Assembly: GCA_034667225.1 (NCBI GenBank)
Contig: JAXDKG010000067.1
Location: forward strand, 95,227 to 159,226
DNA from: DATMER01 sp034667225
Lineage (GTDB): Bacteria > Acidobacteriota > Thermoanaerobaculia > Multivoradales > UBA5704
Reading direction: 5' to 3'
DNA: 64,000 nucleotides
Under the pieces are notes generated by a model, which was not told the origin of the DNA, did not search any database, and was given only the letters and a program-made list of their open reading frames with translations. Below are positions 26,565-37,793 of this stretch, piece by piece; the stretch's first letter is position 1, and every line of letters begins with the position of its first letter. The translations under genes were made by a program, and so were the position numbers.

Positions 26565-27801
26565 GGGCCGGCTGCGGGTCCCCTCGTCCAAGAGCCTGAG
26601 CCATCGCTGGCTCAATCTGGCGCTGCTGTCGCGACGGCCCATGGTGGTCGAGCGCCCCCTGGTTTCCGAGGACATTCATCTCTTCCTCACAGCCCTCGGA
26701 CGTTGCGGATTCCGGGTAGAGGAGCGGGGGGACGACGTCCACTTGCACCCGACTGAGCCGCCGGCCGGAGAGGTGGAGGTCTTCTGCGGCAACGCCGGGA
26801 CCATGCTCCGCCTCCTGGTGGCGACCTTCACCGTCGTGCCGGGGATCTGGCGGCTGGATGGCGTGCCGCGGCTGAGGGAGCGCCCCGTCCGGCCCCTCGT
26901 CGATGCCCTGCGGAGGCTCGGGGCAAAGATCGAGTACCTCGGAGAGGAGGGCTTCGTGCCGCTGCGCATCGAGGGGGGCACGCTCGGCGCCGGCACGACC
27001 CTGCTCGATGCCGGCGAGTCGAGCCAGTATCTCTCAGCCATTCTCATGGCTGCGCTGCGGGCGCCAGGGGAGGTGACCGTCGAGGTCAGCTCTCTCACCT
27101 CCGGCCCCTATGTAGATGTCACCCTGGGAGTCGTCGAAGCCGCGGGCGGACGGATCGAGCGTTTGGGGGACAAGCTCTGGCGGGTGCATCCTTCCGACCT
27201 GCGCGCCGACCGCGCCCGGGTCGAGGGGGACTGGTCGGCCGCCTGCTATCCGGCTGCCGCGGCTGCCTTGACCGGCGGCACGGTCGTGCTCGAAGGGCTT
27301 GTCCGCGACTCGCGCCAGGGCGACCGGGGATTCCTGGACCTCCTCCTGAAAATGGGCGCCGAGGCCGATTGGCGGGAAGACGAGTTGGAGGTCCGCGGGA
27401 CGGGCCGGCTCGTGGGCATCGAGGCGGATCTGTCCATAATGCCCGACCAGGTGCCCACCCTGGCCGCGATGGGACCCTTCGCCGAGGGCGAGACACACAT
27501 CTTCAACGTGGCACACCTGCGCATCAAGGAGAGCGATCGGCTGGAAGCCATGGCGACCGAGCTGCGCAAGCTGGGCGCCGAGGTGGACGAGGGGCCGGAC
27601 AGCCTGCGCATCCCCGGTATCTGGGCTCATGCCGCTCCGCCGGAGAACCCCGTGGTCATCGATCCCCGGGGCGACCACCGGATCGCCATGAGCCTGGCCC
27701 TCGCCGGTCTGCGCCGGCCCGGCGTGGTCGTAGGCTCGCCCGAGGTCGTGTCGAAGTCGTACCCGGGGTTCTGGAAAGACCTGTCTACGCTGACGGGCTG
27801 A
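26536..27801 (+). CDS. aroA: 3-phosphoshikimate 1-carboxyvinyltransferase (EPSP synthase)
   Basis: 421 aa from ATG 26536. Shikimate pathway step forming EPSP from shikimate-3-phosphate and PEP. Conserved blocks: VPSSKSLSHRWL, FCGNAGTMLRLL, VPRLRERPVRPL, GESSQYLSAILMA, GDWSAACYPAAAAAL, IKESDRLEAMATEL and GDHRIAMSLAL. NAGTMLR is NAGTALR-like with Met instead of Ala. The earlier in-frame start at 26377 lies deep in the MBL gene and adds no conserved residues. The remaining aro genes in this window lie beyond the junction in alaS. Confidence 0.95.
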   Translation: MTGLSSKSIEGRLRVPSSKSLSHRWLNLALLSRRPMVVERPLVSEDIHLFLTALGRCGFRVEERGDDVHLHPTEPPAGEVEVFCGNAGTMLRLLVATFTVVPGIWRLDGVPRLRERPVRPLVDALRRLGAKIEYLGEEGFVPLRIEGGTLGAGTTLLDAGESSQYLSAILMAALRAPGEVTVEVSSLTSGPYVDVTLGVVEAAGGRIERLGDKLWRVHPSDLRADRARVEGDWSAACYPAAAAALTGGTVVLEGLVRDSRQGDRGFLDLLLKMGAEADWREDELEVRGTGRLVGIEADLSIMPDQVPTLAAMGPFAEGETHIFNVAHLRIKESDRLEAMATELRKLGAEVDEGPDSLRIPGIWAHAAPPENPVVIDPRGDHRIAMSLALAGLRRPGVVVGSPEVVSKSYPGFWKDLSTLTG

Positions 27802-27874
27802 CGCGACAAATTGCCGGGGGATGCTGTACAATCCAGGCCCGCATGCCCTCCATCCATGTCGAGGTGCTCTGGAG

Positions 27875-30808
27875 ATGAGCACGGCCCTGCGGGTCGTGCA
27901 TCCATCGCTCGAGCCCGCCCCCCGATCGATCCCCCTGGCCGCGGCCCGGCTCACGGGCCAGCAGCGGATCGGTGTCCTCCTGGAGGCGGCGGGTCTCCTC
28001 TCACTGCTCGACCGAGCCGGATGGGCGGTGCTCGACTGGTCGCTGGCGCGGGTGACTCCAGAGGGACGGCTGACAGTCCCGGAGGCGGCGCCGGGCCTTT
28101 CCGAACGGCACACCCAGGAAATTCTCCGCGAGCTGCTCGGGCGCCTTTTCCGCCACGAAGGGAGCGCCGCCTTGGCAGGGCGAGGCCCGGCGAGCTGCGC
28201 GGCCAGGGCGCTGGTCGACCGCTGGTTCCAATCGTTGGCTCCTCTCGCTCCGGACGAGGCGGTCTCGCAGATCCTGGGCGAGGCGTCCTTCCTCTGGGAG
28301 CCCGCCTTCGGCATTACCCGGATGGCTCTTTGCGGCCAGGTCGACGACAGCGTCTGGGTTGCAGGGCCGCGGCCATTCCGCCTCCTGTCCCGAACGCGAA
28401 GCCTGGCGGAACTGCGGGAGCTGCTCGCCGGTCCCGAAGCGCGGGCACTCTGGGAAGGGGACGAAAAGGGTGAGCTGGTTTCTCAGGCAGGCTCGCTCGC
28501 GGACCGCGGACGGACCGAAGCGGCCCTGGCCTTGCTCGAAGGTCTGCGGTCGCCGGCTGCCGAAACGGTGCGAGCCCGCTGCCAGCTCCATCTCGGGCAG
28601 CTCGGTGCGGTGCGGGCTACCCTCCGCCGCCTCGAAAAGGAGCCGTTGACCGCGGAGCAGACAGTGGAGCTGGCCGAGATCGCCGCCCGCGTCCTCGCCA
28701 ACGGCGGAGATCCCGAGCGCGCCGAGCCTTGGGTCAGAAAGGCGCTGGAGCTTTCTGACCCGGTCGGAGCGCGGGCCGGCTTGGTCGCCGCCCTGTCCGC
28801 GTGGGACCGGGGCGATCTCCCCGAGATGGATCGCTGGCTGGAGATCACCCGTCCGGCTTGCTCGGAACCCGACCTCGCCTGGCGCTGGCATCACGCCCGT
28901 GCGCTCCGTGCCCTGCGCGAGCCCGCCGGGGGAGAGAGCCAGGGAGAGGAAGCAGCCGCGCAGGTCGCGAGAGCGATCCGGGTCGGGCGGCGCATCCTCT
29001 CCCGGCAGGACGCCGCCGGCCTGTGGAACGACCTCGGCCTGGGACGCGCTCAACTCGGAGACCTCGCCGGAGCCGAGCGCGCCTTTCTTCACGCGGCCCA
29101 CCTGCTCGAGCGGTGCGATGGACCTCGAAAGATCACGCTCGCCCTCCCGAACCTCGCCGAGATCCGTCTGCGCCGCGGCCGGCTACTCGGCGTCCGGGAG
29201 ATCCTGGAGCGGACCTCGAGCGAAAACCGGCTCGCGGGCAACCTCCGCGGCTTAGGGCTGGACACCGGCATCCGAGCCCGCTTCGAGCTGGTGCTGGGAC
29301 GGCCCGAGGCCGCCCTGACCCTCTGCCGCGAGGCGCTGCTCGCGCCGGGCTCGGATGGCGACGCCCTCCACCTGCTCGCCGCCCGCGCGCTCGGTTGGCT
29401 CCGCTGTCCACAAGAAGCCGCGGCCGAGTTGAGTCTCGTCGGCACGTTCGACGCGCTGGAGCCCGAGGAACGGCCCGCGGTCCGCGCCCATGCCGGAGAC
29501 TCCGAAGGCGCCCTGCGGGAAGCGCACGGCACCCTTTTCAATCAGGTCTGGCTTGGAGCGCTCGCTGGCAATCCGATCCCCATGTCCGACTGGGAGGCGC
29601 TATCCAAATTGGAGCCCTACCGGGCCGCTCGCCTGGTCTTCGATCTCGATTTGATCGCTCCGGGATGTGTTCCATCCCTCTGGCTCCGTACCGCCGTGGC
29701 AACCTTTCGCAAGATGGGCGCTCTCGCTCCGGCCGAGCGGCTGGAAGCTCGCGATCAGGGGCCGTGGCACGCGCTGGCAATCTTTTTCGAAAAGGGGGAT
29801 CCCGAGGCTCTCGCGCAACTTTATGAGCAGATCGGGCCTTCAGACGGTGCGCAGGCGCGTGCGCTGGCCGCTCTCGCCCAACGCGAACGCGCTCCACTCG
29901 TCGAGCGCAGATCCGTTCCGTTGGGAGACATGGTGGGGGAGAGCCCCGCCTTTCTCGCCGCGATAGAACGGATCGGCCGCCTCGCTCCCGGTGATCTTAC
30001 GATCCTGATCCTTGGCGAAAGCGGCACGGGCAAGGAGCTGGCGGCGCGGCGCATCCATCGTCTGAGCTCCCGCAGCCGGGCACCTTTCATCGCGGTCAAT
30101 TGCGCGGCCCTTTCCGAGACGCTGATCCTTTCCGATCTGTTCGGTCACGCCCGCGGTGCGTTCACGGGTGCCGATCGCAGCCGGCAGGGCGTGTTCGAAA
30201 GCGCCAACGGCGGCACCGTGTTCCTGGACGAGATCGGCGACCTTCCGCTCTTGGCGCAAGGTCTGTTGCTGCGCGTGCTTCAGGACGGAGAGGTCCGCCC
30301 GCTCGGCGAGACTCTGCCACGCAAGGTGAACGTGCGGGTGCTCGCGGCGACTCACCGCGACCTCACCGCCATGATTTCTGAGAAAACCTTCCGCCAGGAC
30401 CTCTACTATCGTCTCAAGGGCGGAATCGTTTCGCTGCCTGCTCTGCGCGATCGGGGTGAGGACGTGCTGCTATTGGCGAGACGTTTCGTTTCGCTCGAAC
30501 TCTCCGCCGAGGCGCGCGCCCTGCTGCTCGGCCATCTCTGGCCGGGCAACATCCGCGAGCTTCAGAACGTGCTGAGCCTGGCTTGCGCCCTCGCCGGCGA
30601 AGGCGAGATCGAGCCCGAGCACATCGAGCTGCCCCAGACGAGGACGGCCCCGGCAGGCTCGTACCATCAGCAAGTAGAAGCACTACGACGACGACTGATC
30701 ACCGAGGCGCTCGCCCGCCACGGCGCCAACCACACCGAGGCGGCGCGCGAGCTGGGGTTGTCGAGGCAATCGATCTCTTATCTGATCCGGCAGCTCAGAC
30801 TGGGTTAG
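27875..30808 (+). CDS. Sigma-54-dependent activator with long helical-repeat N-terminus
   Basis: 977 aa. The first ~680 residues are Leu/Ala/Arg-rich helical repeats resembling TPRs, with no receiver, PAS or GAF domain that I recognise. A sigma-54 AAA+ domain spans ~688-905: Walker A GESGTGKE at 714, GAFTGA at 761-766 and Walker B VFLDEIGD. An RxLYYRL-type arginine region (QDLYYRL) follows. The C-terminus is a Fis-type HTH (TEAARELGLSRQSISYLIRQ). It would drive sigma-54 promoters in response to an unknown, perhaps protein-protein, signal. TACAAT lies at 27827. The gene converges on msrC, overlapping it by 14 bp. Confidence 0.9.
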   Translation: MSTALRVVHPSLEPAPRSIPLAAARLTGQQRIGVLLEAAGLLSLLDRAGWAVLDWSLARVTPEGRLTVPEAAPGLSERHTQEILRELLGRLFRHEGSAALAGRGPASCAARALVDRWFQSLAPLAPDEAVSQILGEASFLWEPAFGITRMALCGQVDDSVWVAGPRPFRLLSRTRSLAELRELLAGPEARALWEGDEKGELVSQAGSLADRGRTEAALALLEGLRSPAAETVRARCQLHLGQLGAVRATLRRLEKEPLTAEQTVELAEIAARVLANGGDPERAEPWVRKALELSDPVGARAGLVAALSAWDRGDLPEMDRWLEITRPACSEPDLAWRWHHARALRALREPAGGESQGEEAAAQVARAIRVGRRILSRQDAAGLWNDLGLGRAQLGDLAGAERAFLHAAHLLERCDGPRKITLALPNLAEIRLRRGRLLGVREILERTSSENRLAGNLRGLGLDTGIRARFELVLGRPEAALTLCREALLAPGSDGDALHLLAARALGWLRCPQEAAAELSLVGTFDALEPEERPAVRAHAGDSEGALREAHGTLFNQVWLGALAGNPIPMSDWEALSKLEPYRAARLVFDLDLIAPGCVPSLWLRTAVATFRKMGALAPAERLEARDQGPWHALAIFFEKGDPEALAQLYEQIGPSDGAQARALAALAQRERAPLVERRSVPLGDMVGESPAFLAAIERIGRLAPGDLTILILGESGTGKELAARRIHRLSSRSRAPFIAVNCAALSETLILSDLFGHARGAFTGADRSRQGVFESANGGTVFLDEIGDLPLLAQGLLLRVLQDGEVRPLGETLPRKVNVRVLAATHRDLTAMISEKTFRQDLYYRLKGGIVSLPALRDRGEDVLLLARRFVSLELSAEARALLLGHLWPGNIRELQNVLSLACALAGEGEIEPEHIELPQTRTAPAGSYHQQVEALRRRLITEALARHGANHTEAARELGLSRQSISYLIRQLRLG

Positions 30809-31298
30809 CGAGCGGCGCGAAGTCCTCGCGCAGGCAGGGGCGGAGAAGGTCAGCGATCCGTTCCAGCTCCTCGCGGTCCACTTCGTCGAAGGCCGCGGGC
30901 TCGTAGGAATCGAGGTCGAGCACGGCTGCCAGCTCGCCATCCGGATCGAAAATCGGCACCACGATCTCCGAACGGGCCGCGGAATCGCAGGCAATGTGGC
31001 CCGGAAAAGCGTGCACGTCGGGTACCACCTGCGTTCTTCTCTCGCGCGCGGCGGCACCGCAAACGCCGCGATCGAACGGGATCTCCAGGCAGCCGAGCGG
31101 GCCTTGATAGGGTCCGACGCGCATCAACCCCGGGGCCACCACGCGATAAAAACCGGTCCAACTGGAGTAGGGAATTTTCGCGTGCAGGATGCACGCGCTC
31201 GACGCCATGGCCGCGATGGGATCTGCCAATCCGTCCAGCACTGCCCCCAGCTCTACAAAGACTTCGCGATAAAGCGCTCGTTTTTCTGTTTGGTCCAT
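30795..31298 (-). CDS. msrC: Free methionine-(R)-sulfoxide reductase (fRMsr, GAF domain)
   Basis: 167-aa single GAF-domain enzyme that reduces free Met-R-sulfoxide. The three family cysteines are present: LGCLEIPFDRGVCGAA (two) and HIACDSAARSEIVVPI (third). The SWTGFY segment of the substrate pocket and DLDSYEPAAFDEVD at the end also match. Normal length. Its 3' end overlaps the convergent sigma-54 activator gene. Confidence 0.92.
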   Translation of the reverse strand: MDQTEKRALYREVFVELGAVLDGLADPIAAMASSACILHAKIPYSSWTGFYRVVAPGLMRVGPYQGPLGCLEIPFDRGVCGAAARERRTQVVPDVHAFPGHIACDSAARSEIVVPIFDPDGELAAVLDLDSYEPAAFDEVDREELERIADLLRPCLREDFAPLANPV

Positions 31299-31330
31299 GA
31301 TGGGATTTTAACGATCTTTTGGACAAACTG

Positions 31331-31359
31331 TTGACTTTTGACCGATCCTTTTTGATAAT
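31331..31359 (+). promoter_or_regulatory. Sigma-70-type promoter of the double-HTH gene
   Basis: TTGACT (31331-31336), a 17-bp spacer, then GATAAT (31354-31359). This is an unusually AT-rich patch in a GC-rich region. The predicted start of transcription is near 31366. AGGAGG at 31407-31412 precedes the ATG at 31423. Confidence 0.75.
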
Positions 31360-31422
31360 GAGCGCGTGCATTCAATGGGGGCATTCCCCAATTCCCTTTG
31401 ACAACCAGGAGGCGAGGCGCCA

Positions 31423-32211
31423 ATGGCAGAAACCGACACGTCAGACAGAAAGCTCTACACCTTATCCGAGATTTCCCAGCGTACGGGCATTTCAATGCCC
31501 ACTCTCCAGCGCTATAAGAAGATGTACCAGTCCCGCATCCCTGCCGAAGGCAAGGGGCGCAAGCAGCGCTATCCCGAGGATTCGCTTCCGGTTTTCGAAC
31601 AGCTTCGCGTCGAGAACGCAGGCCGGCGCGGCCGGCCGCGCAAGGATGCTTCTGCGCGTCCGGCTGCATCCGCCGCTGCCAAGCGTGGCCGTGGCCGCAA
31701 GGCGGCGGCTCCTGCTCCTGCCCCAGCTGCCAAGCGTGGCCGCAAGGCTGCCGCAAAGCCTGCGGCGAAGCCGGCGGCGGCCAAGCGTGGCGGTGCCCGC
31801 GGTACCCGCGGGGCTGGCGGTCGCAAGACCGCGGCGTCCGGTGGCCGTTCCAATCTCCTGACGCTTGGACAGGTCAGCGAGCAGACGGGCATCTCTTATC
31901 CGACTCTGGTCCGCTACGTGCGTTTGCACAGCAACCGTCTGCCTTCCGAAGGCACGGGCCGTTCCCGCCGCTTTCATCCCGAGGCGGTCCCCGTTTTCAG
32001 TCAGCTCCGTTCGGAGAGCGGCCGCGGCGGGCGCAAGCCCGCGGCTGCCAAGGCAACCCGTGGTGCAGGTCGTGGCCGTGGCCGTGCCGCCGCTGCGAGC
32101 AGCAGTCCCGACACGTCCCACCAGCGGCTCAAGGCTCTCGAAAGGGCGCAGCAGGACCTCGAGAAGAGGTTCCGCGGCTTCGTGACGAGCCTGCAGAAGC
32201 TGTTCCGCTAA
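31423..32211 (+). CDS. Double MerR-like HTH protein with AT-hook and histone-H1-like linker
   Basis: 262 aa. Two copies of a MerR-type winged-helix segment occur: residues ~10-62 (LYTLSEISQRTGISMPTLQR) and ~143-195 (LLTLGQVSEQTGISYPTLVR). Each is followed by RxPxEGxGRxxRxxPEAxPVF-like sequence. An AT-hook-like RRGRPRK follows the first. Between them lies a Lys/Ala/Pro-rich stretch with AAKPAAKPA repeats, and a second basic GRGRGR linker and a short coiled coil finish the protein. It likely binds DNA at two sites and may act as a nucleoid-type or architectural regulator. No effector domain. It has a strong promoter and its own terminator, so it is monocistronic. Confidence 0.85.
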   Translation: MAETDTSDRKLYTLSEISQRTGISMPTLQRYKKMYQSRIPAEGKGRKQRYPEDSLPVFEQLRVENAGRRGRPRKDASARPAASAAAKRGRGRKAAAPAPAPAAKRGRKAAAKPAAKPAAAKRGGARGTRGAGGRKTAASGGRSNLLTLGQVSEQTGISYPTLVRYVRLHSNRLPSEGTGRSRRFHPEAVPVFSQLRSESGRGGRKPAAAKATRGAGRGRGRAAAASSSPDTSHQRLKALERAQQDLEKRFRGFVTSLQKLFR

Positions 32212-32231
32212 ACCTTCATAGCAGCGAAGAT

Positions 32232-32258
32232 AAAAGCCCCGGCATGCCGGGGCTTTTT
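32232..32258. terminator. Bidirectional rho-independent terminator
   Basis: AAAAGCCCCGGCATGCCGGGGCTTTTT: a GC-rich palindromic stem flanked by A and T runs, so it can work on both strands. It separates the convergent double-HTH and thiL genes; its last bases overlap the thiL stop codon. Confidence 0.93.
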
Positions 32259-33161
32259 ACGTTCTGAGGTGGTCCCATCCTGAAGCGGGCAGCTTTCTTC
32301 GCCGGCCTTCGTGAATCCAATCGATCTTCTTTTCGCGCAGGATCCTGCCGATCTTCCAGCAGCCCGGAGGTTGAACGCCGGGAGGCAGGGTGAAGAGCAG
32401 GACGTAATCCTCACCGCCGGCGAGCGCGAGCTCGTACGGGTCTACAGAGAGAGTCTTGCAGAGATCGAAGAACCCATCTGGCAAGGGGAGCACATCCGCA
32501 TCGATCACCGCGCCGACGCCGCTCTCGCGGCAGAGCCGGTGGAGATCGATCGCGACGCCATCGGAGACATCCATGGCAGATCCTTCGCTCTGTTTCCCGA
32601 GCCATCTTCCCAACTCGAGCTGCGGCATGGGGAGTAGATGGCGGCGCACAGCCGGGACGTTTTCATCAGCTCCGCGAGCGATCAGCATTCGTCCGGCGGC
32701 GGACTCTCCCACCGTTCCCCCCAGCCAGAGGTCGTGTCCCGGTTTCGCATCGCCGCGGCGGAGCCAGCGCCCTCCTTCCGGTTTTGTTCCGATCAGGGTG
32801 AGCGTGGCCACGACCTGATCGCAGCGCGCGAGGTCGCCGCCCGCGAGCGTCACGTTCCACAGGGTACAAGCTTCAGTGAACGCGCTGAAGAAGCGGTCAT
32901 GATCGAAATCCGGCGGAGCCGAGAGCGCGAGGAAGGCATGGCCCGGCTCGGCGCCCATGGCTGCTAAATCCGAAAGGTTGACCGCGAGCAGTCGGCGCGC
33001 CACGTGCGCGGCATCGAGGCCGGGGACGAAGTGGACTCCCGAGATCTGGCTGTCGACGGTCACTGCGACCTCGCCTTGGAAGGCGAGAATCGCGGCGTCG
33101 TCTCCGATCAGGGAAGAGGGGCCAAGCCGCGATCGCAGCCGGCGCAGCAGATCGTCTTCAC

Positions 33162-33165
<4 letters not shown>
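32257..33165 (-). CDS. thiL: Thiamine-monophosphate kinase
   Basis: 302 aa, ATP-dependent phosphorylation of thiamine phosphate to thiamine diphosphate. It shows the family's IGDDAAIL, VTVDSQISGVHF, VNLSDLAAMGA, GGDLARCD, MDVSDGVAIDL and GGEDYVLLF. GTG start overlapping the lon stop (GTGA). Last gene of the mglA-nrdR-hsp20-lon-thiL operon. Confidence 0.95.
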
Positions 33166-35557
<2,392 letters not shown>

Positions 35558-35561
<4 letters not shown>

Positions 35562-36034
35562 TCCACGGATCCCTCGTTGGGTCCCTCGACCTCCTGGATA
35601 TGCAATACGCGAGCCTCTTGGCGCTTGTCCTGGATTTTTGGAAATTCGATCGTCAGGAGGCCGTCGGCGAGGTGCGCGCTTCCCTGATGTGTATTGACCG
35701 GAGAGAACAGATGGATTTCACGGAAGAAGCGGCCGTGGCCCCGTTCCATGCAATGAAACTTGATCCGCTGCGCTCCCGGCCGCGGGGTCGACTTGGTGCC
35801 GGAGAGGGTCACCAGCGTCCCGCGCACCGTCACCTGGAGATCGGACGCGGAGAGGCCGGGCAGCTCCGCGAGGATCACCACCGAGGTCGGATCTTCGACC
35901 ACGTCGATGGACGGTTGCCATTCGCCGCCGGCCGGGAGGCTGCCCTCGCTCAGCTTGACAGCCTCCTGGAAGAGGCGGTCGACCTCGGCCTGGAAGCGGG
36001 AGAGAAAGAACAGCGAGGCGTAACGTCCGCCCAT
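35558..36034 (-). CDS. Small heat-shock protein (Hsp20/alpha-crystallin)
   Basis: 158 aa. Alpha-crystallin domain ~45-140 with WQPSIDVVEDPTSVVILAEL, LPGLSASDLQVTV and the C-terminal beta strand region LADGLLTIEFPKI. An N-terminal aromatic-rich arm is short. ATP-independent holdase. It sits between nrdR (3-bp gap) and lon (4-bp overlap). Confidence 0.93.
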
Positions 36035-36037
36035 GAA

Positions 36038-36523
36038 TCAGGCCTCCGGTTTTTTCAGGTTTGGCGGATGTGCGGGCTGGATCAGAGATGTGAGCACGTC
36101 CATGAACGCGTCGACGTCTTCGAAGCGGCGGTAGACCGAGGCGAAGCGCACGTAGGCGACCTGGTCGAGCTCGCGCAGCTTTTCCATGATGAAGGCGCCG
36201 ATCTCCTGTGTGGACATCTCGCGGTCTTCGCGGTCGTGGAGCATGCTCTCGGTCTCGTCCACGATGCTTTCGAGCTTGCGCGTGGGAATCGCCCGCTTCT
36301 CGCAAGCCTTGAGCAGTCCGCCCAGGAGCTTCTTGCGGCTGAACTCCTCGCGGGTGCCGTCGTGCTTGATGACCATGTAGGGGATGTCCTCGATCTGCTC
36401 GTAGGACGTGAACCGCCGGCCGCAGCTCAGGCATTCGCGGCGGCGGCGGATGGTCACGCCGTCGCGGCTCTCGCGCGAGTCTACGACCCGGTCCCGGTTC
36501 TCGGAGCAGAAGGGGCACCTCAT
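36038..36523 (-). CDS. nrdR: Transcriptional repressor NrdR
   Basis: 161 aa from ATG 36523. It has the zinc ribbon MRCPFCSENRDRVVDSR...CLSCGRRF and an ATP-cone domain (VIKHDGTREEFSRKKL). NrdR binds NrdR boxes upstream of ribonucleotide reductase genes; none of those genes is in the window. A longer open frame reading to 37654 in the same phase is the shadow of mglA and is not coding. Confidence 0.95.
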   Translation of the reverse strand: MRCPFCSENRDRVVDSRESRDGVTIRRRRECLSCGRRFTSYEQIEDIPYMVIKHDGTREEFSRKKLLGGLLKACEKRAIPTRKLESIVDETESMLHDREDREMSTQEIGAFIMEKLRELDQVAYVRFASVYRRFEDVDAFMDVLTSLIQPAHPPNLKKPEA

Positions 36524-36534
36524 CGCGGGCCCGG

Positions 36535-37719
36535 CTACTCCTTGGCGTTCAACGCGATGTTGAAGTGGAGCAGGAGCTTCTCGAGGCTGGCTGCGTCGGT
36601 GATCTCCACCGGCAGGTCGCGGACCGAGTCCATGACCTGGTTCTGATCGTCCTCGACCTGGAAGCTGATCAGGACCCGCTTGGCGCGTTGGAGGTCGGAG
36701 CGCTTGAGGTTCATTTCGACGTTCCGCGAGAGCTCGTGCCGGCCGTTGGTGCCCGCCGCCTTGACCGCCGCCGGGGCTGGCGTCTTGGTCCCTTGGCGCA
36801 GCTTCTCGAGCTCGCCGAGCACGTCCAGGGAGCCCTTCCTGGCCGCCGCCGGCTTCGGCGCAATGGGGGGCGGAGGAGGCGCGGCCGGAGTCGTCAGCCG
36901 GGGCGCAGGCTGGGGCACGACCGGGTGCGCGGCCGAAACCGCCCGGGGCAGAACCGGGGGTCCAGGGGGAGGCGGAGGCGCCACGACGGGGTGGGCCGCG
37001 GAGACCGCACGCGGTATTGGAGGAGGTAGTGGCGGCGGAGCCACGGCCTCGACCGGAGCGGGCACCGGGGTCTGGACCGGCGGCCGGGGCGGCCCCGGCG
37101 GCCTGGGCGGCGCAGCCTGCGCCTCGGGCCGGGAGAGCCGCTTCTTGAGCGAGAGCAGCGTGACCCGGGAGATCTCCTTGAGCGTCTCGAAAACGCCGAC
37201 GCCGGAGACCGCGCAAGCCTCGACGTGAGGCCAGTTGCCGCGGTTCAGCGCCGCGTTCATCTCCTCGACCGACAGGATGTCCGGGAGGTCGCGCTTGTTG
37301 TATTGCAGGACGAGGGGGAGAGTATCGGCCGACAGCCCCATCTCGGTGAGGTTCTCTTCCAGGTTGTGGAAGGCCTCGGCGTTGGCCTGCAGCATCGGGC
37401 GCTGGGAGTCGGCGACGAAGACGATGCCGTCCACCCCCTTGAGCACGAGCTTGCGGGTGGTGTTGTAGAAGACCTGCCCCGGGACCGTGTAGAGCTGGAT
37501 CCGGGTGTTGAAGCCGGCGATGGAGCCGACGTCGATGGGGAGCAGGTCGAAGAACAGGGTGCGGTCGGTCTCGGTCTCCAGGGAGACCATCTCGCCGCGC
37601 GAGTCGGACGTGGTGTGTCCATAGATGAAATGGAGGTTGGTGGTCTTGCCGCACAGGCCGGGGCCGTAGTACACGACCTTCGCGGCCATCTGCATTGTGC
37701 TGTAGTTAAAGAAGACCAT
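36535..37719 (-). CDS. MglA-type small GTPase with Pro-rich linker and C-terminal domain
   Basis: 394 aa. Residues 1-195 are an MglA-family GTPase: MVFFNYSTMQMAAKVVYYGP start, P-loop GPGLCGKTTN, TVPGQVFYN (switch II; MglA-type lacks the usual Asp) and NKRDLPD. MglA controls cell polarity and motility. Residues ~196-300 are Pro/Ala-rich and carry a duplicated PRAVSAAHPVV. The last ~85 residues (NVEMNLKRSDLQRAKRVLIS onward) form a predicted alpha/beta domain that I do not recognise. Canonical MglA is about 195 aa, so the linker and tail are additions. First gene of the nrdR-hsp20-lon-thiL run. The 21-nt repeat array lies immediately upstream. Confidence 0.88.
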   Translation of the reverse strand: MVFFNYSTMQMAAKVVYYGPGLCGKTTNLHFIYGHTTSDSRGEMVSLETETDRTLFFDLLPIDVGSIAGFNTRIQLYTVPGQVFYNTTRKLVLKGVDGIVFVADSQRPMLQANAEAFHNLEENLTEMGLSADTLPLVLQYNKRDLPDILSVEEMNAALNRGNWPHVEACAVSGVGVFETLKEISRVTLLSLKKRLSRPEAQAAPPRPPGPPRPPVQTPVPAPVEAVAPPPLPPPIPRAVSAAHPVVAPPPPPGPPVLPRAVSAAHPVVPQPAPRLTTPAAPPPPPIAPKPAAARKGSLDVLGELEKLRQGTKTPAPAAVKAAGTNGRHELSRNVEMNLKRSDLQRAKRVLISFQVEDDQNQVMDSVRDLPVEITDAASLEKLLLHFNIALNAKE

Positions 37720-37793
37720 GTCTTAACCGACCGGAGGACGGGGGAGTGAGCATAGCACCGAAGACATAGCCTGGGGAGGGGGAAAACCCGGGG

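Noticed and set aside
36038..37654. Large fused NrdR open frame (538 codons)
   Set aside because: The N-terminal part is an out-of-frame reading of the MglA gene; true NrdR starts at 36523.
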